Below are positions 35,133 through 44,207 of a stretch of DNA of 61,546 nt, piece after piece (the first letter of the stretch is position 1; every line of letters starts with the position of its first letter). A model generated the notes under the pieces. It saw nothing but the letters and a program-made list of their open reading frames with translations. It had not been told where the DNA came from and searched no databases. Where the stretch lies: the NCBI GenBank assembly GCA_947629665.1, contig CANREJ010000005.1, forward strand, positions 1 to 61,546, in the 5' to 3' direction. Origin of the DNA: an uncultured Clostridia bacterium. Its GTDB lineage: Bacteria > Bacillota > Clostridia > Christensenellales > Borkfalkiaceae. The position numbers and the translations under genes are program-made.

Positions 35133-35976
35133 GTTCGGGCCGAGCGGCAACGGCGAAGCCTTTTATGCCGCTGGATACAAACACACAACCCAAGCCGCGG
35201 GCTATTGCAAGGCGATGGGGCTTGACTGTTATGAATATTCTTTCGGCAGGGGAGTAAACCTTTCCGAGGGCAAGGCGGTTGAAATAGGCGAGGCGTTTAA
35301 AAACGTGCAGGTTGAAATAAGCGTCCATGCTCCGTACTTTATAAATTTTGCCAACCCCGATGACGAAGCGGCGGCAAAGTCCTATAATTATGTTTTGGCA
35401 AGCGCGCAGTGCTTAAAGTTAATGGGTGGGGAGAGAGTAGTTTTTCATCCGGCGGCTCAGGGCAAGGTTTCAAGGGAAGAAGCTGTGGCAAAAACCGCAG
35501 ACAGGTTAAAAGTTTTACGCGATTTCATATATTTGAACGGCTATGAAAACTTTATGTTTTGCCCCGAAACGATGGGCAAACTTGCCCAGATTGGGACGCT
35601 TGAAGAGATAGTGGAGTTTTGCAAAATAGATAAATGCTATACGCCCGCCGTTGATTTCGGGCACATAAACGCCAGGGAACAGGGCAGTCTTAAAACAGTG
35701 GACGATTATAAGGAGAGGCTGGAATATATGATTGCCGAGTTGGGCTATGAAAGGGTAAAAAATTTTCACGTTCATTTTTCCAAAATCATGTATGGCGGCA
35801 AGGGCGAAATAAAACATTTAACGTTTTCGGATACGGTGTACGGGCCCGAATTTGAACCGCTCGCAATCGCTCTAAAAGAGCTGAAATTGGAACCCTACAT
35901 TGTGAGCGAGTCGGCGGGAACGCAAGCCGAAGACGCGGCGGAAATGAAACGTATATATTATAGTATTGACACTTAA
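35125..35976 (+). CDS. nfo: Endonuclease IV family (AP endonuclease)
   Basis: 283-aa TIM barrel of the Nfo family. Zinc ligands can be placed: His in SVHAPYF, His in VVFHPAAQG, Glu in FCPETMG, Asp-His in VDFGHINAR, His pair in NFHVHFS and Glu in SESAG. Family role: cleavage of DNA at abasic sites. It is coupled to ribF. The sequence is somewhat divergent from E. coli Nfo but all metal ligands appear conserved. Confidence 0.88.
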   Translation: MIKFGPSGNGEAFYAAGYKHTTQAAGYCKAMGLDCYEYSFGRGVNLSEGKAVEIGEAFKNVQVEISVHAPYFINFANPDDEAAAKSYNYVLASAQCLKLMGGERVVFHPAAQGKVSREEAVAKTADRLKVLRDFIYLNGYENFMFCPETMGKLAQIGTLEEIVEFCKIDKCYTPAVDFGHINAREQGSLKTVDDYKERLEYMIAELGYERVKNFHVHFSKIMYGGKGEIKHLTFSDTVYGPEFEPLAIALKELKLEPYIVSESAGTQAEDAAEMKRIYYSIDT

Positions 35977-35994
35977 AAATTTTTTTGGTAAAAT
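35966..35994 (+). promoter_or_regulatory. Promoter of the pepP-efp-dtd unit
   Basis: Consensus TTGACA (35966-35971) and TAAAAT (35989-35994) have a 17-base spacer and overlap the end of nfo. The leader is about a dozen bases and carries GGAAGGCG. Confidence 0.75.
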
Positions 35995-36011
35995 AATACG
36001 GAAGGCGTCAT

Positions 36012-37061
36012 ATGTCAATAAACAACACCGATAAAATTTTTAAAGCAGTTTCCGCACAGGCTGTTTTAACCGAACAGCAAGATTTGCGGCAGTATCTTAC
36101 GGGACTTTCAACATCGTTCGGTATAGTGTTGAGCGATAAAAAAGGCACAACTTTTTACACCGATCCGAGATATCTGGAAATGGCGGAAAACGTCCTTAAC
36201 GGAACGGGCATAAAAGTAAAGTTGTTTGAAGGTTCACTTGAAAAGCTATTAAAACCTTATAGCGAAGTGGCAGTTCCTTTGCCCCGCATGCTTTACGGCG
36301 AGTGGCGCAAACTCGCGGATATGAAACTAAAAATAGTAGACAGCGCCCCTGCGTTTGAGGCGGCAATGGCCGTTAAAGAGGATGAGGAGATAAGCCGCAT
36401 CAAAAAAGCGTGCGAAATAACCGACAGGGCGTTTTGCGAACTTTTGGGCAGAATTAAAGAGGGAATGACCGAAAACGAAGTCGCCGCCGAACTCGAATAT
36501 TTGATGCGCACTTACGGCGCAAGCGGCACGAGTTTTGATACAATCGTCGCCTTTGGCGAAAATTCAAGCGTCCCTCACCATGAAACGGGTTTCAGGAAAC
36601 TTAAATTCGGCGATATAATTTTAATAGACTTCGGCTGTAAATACGGAGGATACTGTTCGGACTGCACGCGCACATTCCTTTTTGGCGACGACGGCTGGCA
36701 CGACGATTTCAAAAAGGCATACGCCCACGTTTTGGCCGCCCATTTTGCCGCAAAAGAACAAATTGTGGAGGGCGTTAAAGGCAGACAGGCGGACGCATTT
36801 GCAAGGGATTATTTGCGCAATTACAGTCTTGATAAATACTTTACGCATACTTTGGGGCACGGAATAGGCATAAATATTCACGAAGCTCCCTATCTTTCCC
36901 CCAAGAGCTGTGAGGAATTAAAAAACAATATGGTATTTTCGGATGAACCCGGCGTATATTTTGCAGGTAAGTTCGGCATAAGAATAGAGGATACGGTTAT
37001 GCTCAGCCACGGGCATATATTGAGCTTAACCGATTCGGATAAAAAACTAACCGTTTTATAA
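36012..37061 (+). CDS. M24 family aminopeptidase (Xaa-Pro type)
   Basis: 349 aa. A short creatinase-like N-terminal domain (1-115) precedes a pita-bread M24 domain. Metal ligands fit: two Asp in [17 protein letters not shown], His in [17 protein letters not shown], Glu in FSDEPGVYF and Glu in [10 protein letters not shown]. The gene next to efp is often an Xaa-Pro peptidase (pepQ/pepP-like) in Firmicutes. The substrate is inferred from that and the fold. Confidence 0.9.
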   Translation: MSINNTDKIFKAVSAQAVLTEQQDLRQYLTGLSTSFGIVLSDKKGTTFYTDPRYLEMAENVLNGTGIKVKLFEGSLEKLLKPYSEVAVPLPRMLYGEWRKLADMKLKIVDSAPAFEAAMAVKEDEEISRIKKACEITDRAFCELLGRIKEGMTENEVAAELEYLMRTYGASGTSFDTIVAFGENSSVPHHETGFRKLKFGDIILIDFGCKYGGYCSDCTRTFLFGDDGWHDDFKKAYAHVLAAHFAAKEQIVEGVKGRQADAFARDYLRNYSLDKYFTHTLGHGIGINIHEAPYLSPKSCEELKNNMVFSDEPGVYFAGKFGIRIEDTVMLSHGHILSLTDSDKKLTVL

Positions 37062-37084
37062 GGTTTATTATAAGGAGAAATTTT

Positions 37085-37660
37085 ATGGCATCGATTTTAG
37101 CAGGCGATATTAGAAAGGGCACAACTTTCGAGTACAACGGTAAGGGCGTTTACACCGTAACGGAGTTCCAGCATGTTAAACCCGGCAAGGGCGCGGCGTT
37201 TGTAAGGACTACGCTCAAAAACGTGGTTACAGGCCAGGTTCTTTCGGATATAACGTTTAACCCCACCGCCAAGCTCGAAACAGCTCAGGTTGAAACAAGA
37301 AAAATGACATATTCTTATTTCGACGGCGAGTTCTATAATTTTATGGACCCCGATACTTTTGATATTATCACCTTAAACCATGACCAGGTTGAGGACGCGC
37401 TTAAATATATCAAAGAGAACGACGTGGTAACCGTAAAATCTCTCAACGGCGTTGCCTTTTCTGTTGAGCCCGAAAACTTTGTTGAGCTCAAAATTATCGA
37501 ATGTGAACCGGGCGTTCGCGGCAACACCGCTACAAACGTAATGAAAAATGCCGTTGTGGAAACGGGCGCAACAATTCAGGTTCCCATGTTTGTTGAAGAG
37601 GGCGAAACAATCCGTATTGATACCCGCACGGGCGAGTATATGTCTAGGGTAGGCAAGTAA
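37085..37660 (+). CDS. efp: Translation elongation factor P
   Basis: 191 aa with the three EF-P beta domains. [12 protein letters not shown] holds the Lys at the tip of domain I that is modified in some bacteria. [31 protein letters not shown] (around residues 137-167) is the domain III signature. Relieves ribosome stalling at proline runs. AAGGAG precedes the start; its presence after an M24 peptidase is the usual context. Confidence 0.97.
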   Translation: MASILAGDIRKGTTFEYNGKGVYTVTEFQHVKPGKGAAFVRTTLKNVVTGQVLSDITFNPTAKLETAQVETRKMTYSYFDGEFYNFMDPDTFDIITLNHDQVEDALKYIKENDVVTVKSLNGVAFSVEPENFVELKIIECEPGVRGNTATNVMKNAVVETGATIQVPMFVEEGETIRIDTRTGEYMSRVGK

Positions 37661-37664
37661 GCGG

Positions 37665-38102
37665 ATGAAGGCGGTAGTGCAGCGCGTTAAGCGCACTGCG
37701 CTCTATGTGGACGGCAAACTTATATCCCAAATAGATTTCGGGCTTGCCGTCTTTTTGGGCGTAAAGGCCGGGGATGAAGAGGCGCAGGCGGAGGCTATGG
37801 CTAAAAAAATAGCCAATTTGCGCATATTTGAGGACGGCAACGGCAAAATGAACCTGTCCGTGCAGGATGTGGGCGGGCAAATTTTGTTAATCTCCCAATT
37901 CACCCTTTTGGGCGATTGCTCGCACGGAAACCGGCCGAGTTTTTCCTATGCCGAACGCCCCGAACGCGCAAAGCAACTCTATGAGTTTATCGCAGACAGA
38001 TTGCGCCAATATGGCCTGACGGTTAAGCTGGGCGTTTTTGGTGCGGATATGAAGATAGAGCAGTTCAACGACGGGCCTGTTTCTATAATTTTGGAAATGT
38101 AA
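37665..38102 (+). CDS. dtd: D-aminoacyl-tRNA deacylase
   Basis: 145 aa. MKAVVQRVKRTALYVDG, LLISQFTLLGD and NDGPVSIIL are the DTD family signatures. The usual end motif is NSGPVT or NDGPVT; here Ser replaces Thr. It hydrolyses D-amino acids wrongly attached to tRNA. It starts four bases after efp and is followed by a terminator. Confidence 0.95.
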   Translation: MKAVVQRVKRTALYVDGKLISQIDFGLAVFLGVKAGDEEAQAEAMAKKIANLRIFEDGNGKMNLSVQDVGGQILLISQFTLLGDCSHGNRPSFSYAERPERAKQLYEFIADRLRQYGLTVKLGVFGADMKIEQFNDGPVSIILEM

Positions 38103-38105
38103 ATA

Positions 38106-38130
38106 ACAGGGCGACTCATCGCCCTGTTTT
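38106..38130 (+). terminator. Intrinsic terminator after dtd
   Basis: A 9-bp stem ACAGGGCGA/TCGCCCTGT (38106-38114 with 38119-38127) is followed by a short T run. The next gene starts eight bases later, so some readthrough may be used. Confidence 0.65.
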
Positions 38131-38137
38131 GGTGTAT

Positions 38138-38974
38138 ATGAAGATACGTTATCTCGGCACGGGCGCGGCGGAAGGCGTGCCTGCCATGTTTTGCAACTGC
38201 GAATATTGCCAAAGCGTGCGTAAACTCGGTGAAAGCGAGTTTCATACGCGGTCGCAAGTTATCCTTGACGGCACAATCTGCATTGATTTTCCGCCGGAGG
38301 CATATAGCCATTCCTTAAAATACGGTGTAAATTTATCTGCTTTAAAATATCTTTTGGTAACACATTCGCACATGGACCATTTTTATGCCCACGATTTTAT
38401 TTTACGCGGCTATAAATACGCAAAAATTACCGAGCCCGTTCTTAACATTTACGGGAACTCCGCAGTCGAAAGCGTATTTTACGAATGTACAAAACGTGAA
38501 ATGAAACCCGAAGTATCTCAAAATTTTAACTTCACCGCCATTAAACCGTACACCGAATTATATTTGGGCGGTTACCGAGTCTTGGCTATACCCGCAAACC
38601 ATGGCAAAACGGAGGACGCCTTGCTGTTTTACATAGAAAGGGACGGGGTTGGATATTTACATTGCTACGACACGGGCATTGTTTGCGACGGCGCCCTTGG
38701 ATACCTCAAACAAAAGGGCGCGCATATAGGGCTGGTAAGTTTTGATTGTACCTTTGTAAAAAACAGCGGTGGCGAAAGCGCCCGCCATATGGGAATACCG
38801 GATAATTTGATTATGAAGCAAAAACTTTTGGATTTGCGGCTGATTGACGGTAAAACCAAAATCGTAATCACTCATTTTTCGCATAACGGCAGCCCTTATA
38901 AAGACGTTTTAAAGGGGCTTGAAGAACAGTATGGCGTACTTGCCGCCTACGACGGTTTAGAGGTTGAATTTTAA
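38138..38974 (+). CDS. PhnP-like metallo-beta-lactamase-fold hydrolase
   Basis: 278 aa. The metal motif is THSHMDHFYAHD (HxHxDH). Later His/Asp ligands occur in PANHGKTED, CYDTG, SFDCTF and THFSHNG. An N-terminal Cys cluster, FCNCEYCQS, resembles the extra zinc site of PhnP, a phosphoribosyl cyclic phosphodiesterase. No phosphonate genes are near, so the substrate is open. I start at the ATG at 38138 rather than TTG or GTG just upstream. Ends on the start codon of the next gene. Confidence 0.8.
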   Translation: MKIRYLGTGAAEGVPAMFCNCEYCQSVRKLGESEFHTRSQVILDGTICIDFPPEAYSHSLKYGVNLSALKYLLVTHSHMDHFYAHDFILRGYKYAKITEPVLNIYGNSAVESVFYECTKREMKPEVSQNFNFTAIKPYTELYLGGYRVLAIPANHGKTEDALLFYIERDGVGYLHCYDTGIVCDGALGYLKQKGAHIGLVSFDCTFVKNSGGESARHMGIPDNLIMKQKLLDLRLIDGKTKIVITHFSHNGSPYKDVLKGLEEQYGVLAAYDGLEVEF

Positions 38975-39507
38975 TGAATTTTTTTAAACATCTTTCAACC
39001 GTCCGCCGCCATAGGAAAGAGGTAAAAAAACTTTGCTTCAAGGCAGGTTTGATACGCCAGGGTCTCACGCACGATCTCTCCAAATACTCGCGCGCGGAAT
39101 TCCGTCCGGGGGTTAAATATTATCAGGGCTACCGCAGTCCGCAGGCAAGGGAACGTGAAGTTTTGGGATATTCTGCGGCATGGTTGCACCATAAGGGCAG
39201 GAATAAGCATCATTTTGAGTATTGGACGGACTTTGCGGACGGCAAGAAAGTATATGTGGACATGCCTCCGCGGTATTTTGCCGAAATGGTGTGCGATAGG
39301 GTTGCGGCAAGCAAAATATATTTAAAGGACAAATATACAAACGGCAGTCCATTGGAGTATTTTGAAACGCGCACGGACGTGGAGGGCATGAATCCAAAAA
39401 CTGCCAAACGGTTGAGATATTATCTTACAATGCTCAAAAACGAAGGGGAGGAAAAAACTTTTCAAGCGTTAAAGGATTACGTAAAAGAAAGCAAACGTAA
39501 AAAATAA
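38974..39507 (+). CDS. DUF5662 family protein
   Basis: 177 aa. The N-terminal half has THDLSKYSRAEF and AWLHHKGRNKHHFEYW, His/Asp clusters like those of HD-type metal sites, and the C-terminal half is helical and basic. This pattern matches DUF5662, common in Clostridia and some phages and of unknown function. It overlaps the preceding hydrolase by one base, so the two are co-expressed. Confidence 0.75.
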   Translation: MNFFKHLSTVRRHRKEVKKLCFKAGLIRQGLTHDLSKYSRAEFRPGVKYYQGYRSPQAREREVLGYSAAWLHHKGRNKHHFEYWTDFADGKKVYVDMPPRYFAEMVCDRVAASKIYLKDKYTNGSPLEYFETRTDVEGMNPKTAKRLRYYLTMLKNEGEEKTFQALKDYVKESKRKK

Positions 39508-39510
39508 ATT

Positions 39511-39539
39511 AAAAGGCGGGTGTTGCTCACCTGCCTTTT
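39511..39539. terminator. Bidirectional terminator between convergent genes
   Basis: A 12-bp stem with one G-U pair (39511-39522 with 39528-39539) is flanked by A and T runs, so it works in both directions. Confidence 0.8.
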
Positions 39540-39546
39540 AAAATAC

Positions 39547-40800
39547 TTATTTTGTTCTTGCAATTTTTACGTTGTCGTTATTGCGGTTGCGCAATTCTTT
39601 TACGGGGTGCTCGCTGTCCTGGTAACGGAAGTCTTTGCCGAGTTTTTCTATGGCTTTTTCAATTACGAGGTGGGAAGGATTTTTATTTGGATCGCCCGAC
39701 ATATATTTTTGATAATCAAAATATCTGTGGTCGTCGGCAATCTTTTTAATATCTTTGTAATCGAATTTATCGTGAGTGTTGTCTGCCGTCAATAGAACGG
39801 TTCCCCCAAGCACCTTTCTAATATAATCCTTATTTCCGCCAAGTTTTAAAAGTTTGGGAAATTCGCCCGTGCCGAACACGCTTTCATAGCTCTTGTTTTC
39901 GTATTTTTTCAAGAGTTTGGCGGCAGTTTTTAAATGCGATACTTCCATTTTGAAGTGTTCAGTCCAAATCTTTTTTATTGCCTCGTCGCTCTCGTCCTGC
40001 ATAGCCGAATAGTACAGCCAGCACTCCGTGTATTCGTGCATAACCCATTGTTCCAGCCAAGACATGTTGGGGTCTTTAAGACTTTCGTATTGGGTTACGT
40101 GGGCTTCCTCAATCATTGCTATTTCGGCGTACAGCTTGCGCCCCAAATCATTTTTATACCACTGCGCAATATTCATATAGTAGTTCATTGTCTGCTGTTC
40201 GGCGGCAGTAATGGTACATGCCACGAGCTTGCTGTACAAATCCGCCTTTTCGGCGTTCAAATGGGGTTTGATATCGTCGGCGGGATACCTGTGTTCCGCC
40301 ACGGTAGGCCGTCCCGGCATAATTTCGGTATATTTTCCCACAAGCATATCGGCGTCGATATTTTTGTCCATCTTTAAAAGGTTGGCATAGCGGTATAGGT
40401 GGTCAAAGTCCTCCAAAAGCGCAAAATTAAGCGCTTTGATATTGTTTTCATCCTTTTCGTTTATGGCGAGAACGGCGGTTAAATCCACGGCGAGCTGTTC
40501 GTAAGCAATGGTAGTTTCAAGTATACTCTCGTTTATGGGCTTCAAACAGCTTATGCGTTTTTGCTGCTGTTGTTCCTGGCGGCGGACTATTGCCAGCGCC
40601 TGCAAAATTTCCGGCTCGTCGCAGTGCCTTGCAAAATTGTGCATAAACCACTGCGATTCAAATTCCGTGCCGTTCATTAAAATAACGCGCGTTTTTGTGT
40701 AGGGGGAAGTTTTTTCTTTGTTGTAACTTTTGGGATACATCTTTTTCAGCGGTAAAAAATTGTTTTCCAGCGATTTGCTTTTTTCTTTAATCGGATTCAT
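39547..40800 (-). CDS. Large ferritin-like (probable di-iron) protein
   Basis: 417 aa, soluble and mostly helical. Carboxylate/His pairs typical of four-helix di-iron proteins are visible: Glu101, Glu130xxxHis134, Glu231xxHis234 (IEEAH), Glu256/Glu259 and Glu286xxHis289 (MEVSH). The core seems to span residues 90-300. The N-terminal 90 residues and the C-terminal 110, which are Asp/Lys/Asn-rich, are extra. GGAGG lies six bases before the ATG. Alone on its strand. It might be an oxidative-stress or oxygenase-like protein; the flavodiiron gene is nearby. The function is inferred only from the fold. Confidence 0.65.
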   Translation of the reverse strand: MNPIKEKSKSLENNFLPLKKMYPKSYNKEKTSPYTKTRVILMNGTEFESQWFMHNFARHCDEPEILQALAIVRRQEQQQQKRISCLKPINESILETTIAYEQLAVDLTAVLAINEKDENNIKALNFALLEDFDHLYRYANLLKMDKNIDADMLVGKYTEIMPGRPTVAEHRYPADDIKPHLNAEKADLYSKLVACTITAAEQQTMNYYMNIAQWYKNDLGRKLYAEIAMIEEAHVTQYESLKDPNMSWLEQWVMHEYTECWLYYSAMQDESDEAIKKIWTEHFKMEVSHLKTAAKLLKKYENKSYESVFGTGEFPKLLKLGGNKDYIRKVLGGTVLLTADNTHDKFDYKDIKKIADDHRYFDYQKYMSGDPNKNPSHLVIEKAIEKLGKDFRYQDSEHPVKELRNRNNDNVKIARTK

Positions 40801-40862
40801 AAATACCTCCGTTTAAGTTTTCGGCAACAGGCCGCCATTTTAATCATTAATCGGCTAAATTC

Positions 40863-40891
40863 TTGACATTGGCGGGCATATAAACTATAAT
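40863..40891 (+). promoter_or_regulatory. Promoter of the glycosyltransferase unit
   Basis: Consensus TTGACA (40863-40868) and TATAAT (40886-40891) have a 17-base spacer. AAGGAG precedes the ATG at 40923. Confidence 0.85.
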
Positions 40892-40922
40892 TAAAAAAAT
40901 CAAAAGTATAAGGAGTAGGTAT

Positions 40923-42239
40923 ATGTGGCATGAAATACTGTACCGTGTACTCAGCATTATAAATTACGCAGTACTGATTTTAATAGCTATACCCTTGATT
41001 CCGCAAATTTGTTATGTTCTTTTTTCTTTTGTAAAAAAGAAGACCTGGCCAAAGAGCGACGTGAAGGGCAGGATAGCCTTTCTAATTCCCGCGCATAATG
41101 AAGCAGACGTAATTTACGATACGGTAAAATCGGTAATAGAAAAACAAAATTACCCGCGCGATAAGTTCGATGTGTACGTAGTGGCGGATAACTGTACCGA
41201 CAACACCGCCGAACTCGCCGAAAAAGCGGGCGCCATAGTTTTGATACATAACGATCCCGATCCGTCGCACCATATGGCGCTGTATCCTTTAAAATACGGC
41301 GTGGACCATATAATCCATATCACCGAAAACCCGTATGATTTGGTAGTGCATCTGGACGCAGATAATCATTTAAACGATGATTTTGCCTCGCTTATGAACG
41401 ACGCGTACCAAGCGGGGGTTGACCTTGCACGCCCTTACGAGGGCGCAATCAACGCCAGCCAAAACTTTTTCACCAAAGCATGTACCGTATTCTATGTGTT
41501 TGAATCGCGCTACGGCAGCCGCGTCAGGGAGAGATTGAATCTTGCCGCGCATGTAAACGGCAGCGGCGCAACGATGAGCGTTAGAATGTTAAAAGCGACG
41601 GGCGGCTACGACAGCCGGACCATATCGGACGACGCCGAGTACTATTTCAACCGCCTTTTTGATGGATACAAGGGACATTTTGTTGAGGACGCCGTGGTTT
41701 ATGAGGATATGCCCTCGTCTTTGAAGGATACATATAACCGCAACAAACGTATAGGTAGCGGCGGTGTGAAATTGCTTAAAACAAAGCTGTTAAAGATGCT
41801 TGGAAAGTTTTTCACAACGGGTAAACTTTCGTTTTTGGAAGTATTTTTATCTTATAGCTTCTTGTTTTTAACGGTCATTCTTTCAACGTGGATTCCGCTG
41901 TTTTATATTTATAATTTCTTGTATCTCGGTTTTGCCGCGTACGGCTGGTTGGAACTTTCGCTGTACACCGCCGAATATTATCACATGATTTTTTGGAACA
42001 CTATAATTATAGGCGGAAGTATTTTGCTGGGGCTGTTTGTGTTGTTCGGGTATCTGCAAGCGCTCTTCCTGGTTATAACCGATTATAAAAAAATCGGCGC
42101 AAACAAGAGGAGAGAGTTAATATCCGTTGTTTTGCTGTTCCCGTTCTTCCTCATTTTATATTCCATTACTATAAGCATAGGCGCAATGTCAAAGCCCAGC
42201 TGGGGCAAAGTCAACAGAAACACAGGCAAAAAAGGTTAA
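40923..42239 (+). CDS. Membrane-bound family 2 glycosyltransferase
   Basis: 438 aa. One N-terminal membrane helix (14-36) is followed by a GT-A domain with IPAHNEADVIYDT, the metal motif HLDADNH and the base-containing SDDAEYYF. Three to four C-terminal membrane helices follow. The order resembles processive or cellulose-synthase-like GT2 enzymes, but the QxxRW motif is replaced by NRNKRIGSGG, so processivity is doubtful. It may make a cell-surface glycan or glycolipid. An ABC-2 exporter follows after ten bases. Confidence 0.85.
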   Translation: MWHEILYRVLSIINYAVLILIAIPLIPQICYVLFSFVKKKTWPKSDVKGRIAFLIPAHNEADVIYDTVKSVIEKQNYPRDKFDVYVVADNCTDNTAELAEKAGAIVLIHNDPDPSHHMALYPLKYGVDHIIHITENPYDLVVHLDADNHLNDDFASLMNDAYQAGVDLARPYEGAINASQNFFTKACTVFYVFESRYGSRVRERLNLAAHVNGSGATMSVRMLKATGGYDSRTISDDAEYYFNRLFDGYKGHFVEDAVVYEDMPSSLKDTYNRNKRIGSGGVKLLKTKLLKMLGKFFTTGKLSFLEVFLSYSFLFLTVILSTWIPLFYIYNFLYLGFAAYGWLELSLYTAEYYHMIFWNTIIIGGSILLGLFVLFGYLQALFLVITDYKKIGANKRRELISVVLLFPFFLILYSITISIGAMSKPSWGKVNRNTGKKG

Positions 42240-42249
42240 GGGTGATTTT

Positions 42250-43206
42250 TTGGAACAACAGGATTTAGCGTTAAAAATAGAGCATCTCTGTAAGTCTTAC
42301 GGCGATATCAAAGCGGTGGACGACATTTCGTTTGAGGTTGCAAAGGGCTCTCTGTTCGCTTTTCTCGGCGTAAACGGCGCTGGGAAATCAACTACCATAA
42401 ACATAACCTGTTCCATCCTCGGCAAAGATTCGGGGAAGATTTATGTGGACGGATATGACCTTGACGAAAACCCCGCCCAGATAAAATCGGAAATAGGCAT
42501 TGTTTTCCAAACGAGCGTTTTGGACAAGGATCTTACCGTAAAACAGAATCTTGAAATCCGCACATCTTTTTATTCGCTCACAAAAGCCGAAAAAAAGAAA
42601 AACATTGCGGATATAATAAATCTTTTGGAACTTGAACCCATACTAAATAAACCCGTGCGTAATTTGAGCGGCGGGCAAATGCGTAGGGTGGATATTGCCC
42701 GCGCAATGGTACACCGCCCCAAACTTCTCATTCTCGACGAACCCACCACGGGGCTTGACCCCAAAACGAGGATAACCGTGTGGTCGCTCATAGATAAAAT
42801 AAGGGCGGAAACGGGCATGACTGTTTTTTTGACTACGCATTATCTCGAAGAGGCGGAACTTGCAACCGACGTTGTGATAATGGACAAGGGCAAAATAATA
42901 GCCCACGGAACACCCAACGAGCTTAAAAACGCATATTCAAAGGACTATATCATAAGTTTTTGCAAAGAGCGCAACCAAGAGTTTGAAAATTCTTTGGCGT
43001 TAAAAAAAGTACCCTTTATTTTTGACGAGGAGCATAAGGCGTATAAAATTTATATAAGGGATACCGCCGACGCAAAGAAACTTATTTCGGAGTTTGACGA
43101 ATATCTTACCGATATAGAAATTTTAAAGGGCACCATGGACGACGTATTTTTAAACGTTACGGGTAAAAACATACGGATGGCGGAGGGGGAAGATGCAAAC
43201 AGTTAA
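42250..43206 (+). CDS. ABC-2 type exporter ATPase
   Basis: 318 aa. Walker A LGVNGAGKST, signature NLSGGQMRR, Walker B LLILDEPTTGLD and His in LTTHYLEEA. A 90-residue C-terminal extension is typical of drug or polysaccharide exporters of the DrrA/NodI class. It starts with TTG at 42250 after AAGGGTG. It overlaps the permease by 14 bases. Confidence 0.93.
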   Translation: MEQQDLALKIEHLCKSYGDIKAVDDISFEVAKGSLFAFLGVNGAGKSTTINITCSILGKDSGKIYVDGYDLDENPAQIKSEIGIVFQTSVLDKDLTVKQNLEIRTSFYSLTKAEKKKNIADIINLLELEPILNKPVRNLSGGQMRRVDIARAMVHRPKLLILDEPTTGLDPKTRITVWSLIDKIRAETGMTVFLTTHYLEEAELATDVVIMDKGKIIAHGTPNELKNAYSKDYIISFCKERNQEFENSLALKKVPFIFDEEHKAYKIYIRDTADAKKLISEFDEYLTDIEILKGTMDDVFLNVTGKNIRMAEGEDANS

Positions 43207-44188
43207 GCGCAAAGTCAACTACCTTGATATTTTCCTCCAACTCACAAGGCGGCATATGCTGGTTTTGTTCCGCAACAAAATCCGCATGTTCTTCACCGTT
43301 ATGGCGCCGCTCATAATTTTTGCCGTTTATATTTTGTTTTTAAGGAACCTCGAACTTGAAAGCGTGCGCTCGGCAATAAACCAAATAAATACCGATATGG
43401 GTGCGCATATTGACTACAATGAGTATAAAAAAGCCATAGAAACGGTAGTCGATTCCTGGATGCTCAGCGGCATAATAGCAATATCCACAATCACCGTATC
43501 GTTGCAAACAAACAACATTATAGTCAACGACAAAGAAAACGGCGTAAACCGCGATTTTGCTTCTTCCCCCGTAAACAAGGGGCTTTTAATTGCAAGTTAT
43601 TTTTTATACAATATTATAGTAACCGTTATTATCTGCTTTATATTTTTGATGGTTTGCTTCATATATTTGGCTTGCCTGGGCGAGTTTACAATAAATTTTG
43701 CGAGCTTTTTGCAGATATTTGCAATAATGGTCTATTCCTCGGTAAGCTCGGTTTTGTTTACCGTGTTTATTTGTTCCTTTATAAAAAGGGACGCAACTAT
43801 GGGCAGTGTGGTAATGATATTTTCCACTGCCGTGGGCTTTATTATGGGAGCATATATGCCGCTTGGCATGATGCCTCCCTGGGTGGGAAATATCTGCGGA
43901 TTTTTCCCCGGAACATACACGTGTTCGCTTTTACGGTATGCCTTTTTGTCCACTCCCATAAACAATATGGTCGGGCAATTGGGTGCAATAGAGGGCAGTG
44001 AAGCCCTTATTGAAAGCGTAAACACAAGTTTTGGATTCAACCTGCAATTTTTCGGCGTTTCTGTCAGCCCGGGCTACCAGGCGCTTGTTTTGGCTGTATT
44101 CAGCGTTTTGCTGGTTGTGGTAAATATTTTTTCATCCAATCATTTAATACGCGTAAGCGGAGTACTTAAACTCAAAAAAAGGAAATAA
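43193..44188 (+). CDS. ABC-2 type exporter permease
   Basis: 331 aa with about six membrane segments and a large first loop after helix 1 (about 50-100). The ABC-2 signature region MGAYMPLGMMPPWVGNICGFFPGTY is at about 223-247. GGAGGGGGA precedes the ATG. It pairs with the ATPase just upstream. Export of a lipid or small compound is likely; linkage to the GT2 product is inferred from context. Confidence 0.92.
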   Translation: MQTVKRKVNYLDIFLQLTRRHMLVLFRNKIRMFFTVMAPLIIFAVYILFLRNLELESVRSAINQINTDMGAHIDYNEYKKAIETVVDSWMLSGIIAISTITVSLQTNNIIVNDKENGVNRDFASSPVNKGLLIASYFLYNIIVTVIICFIFLMVCFIYLACLGEFTINFASFLQIFAIMVYSSVSSVLFTVFICSFIKRDATMGSVVMIFSTAVGFIMGAYMPLGMMPPWVGNICGFFPGTYTCSLLRYAFLSTPINNMVGQLGAIEGSEALIESVNTSFGFNLQFFGVSVSPGYQALVLAVFSVLLVVVNIFSSNHLIRVSGVLKLKKRK

Positions 44189-44207
44189 AACTTGTAAGGA
44201 GCGATTT

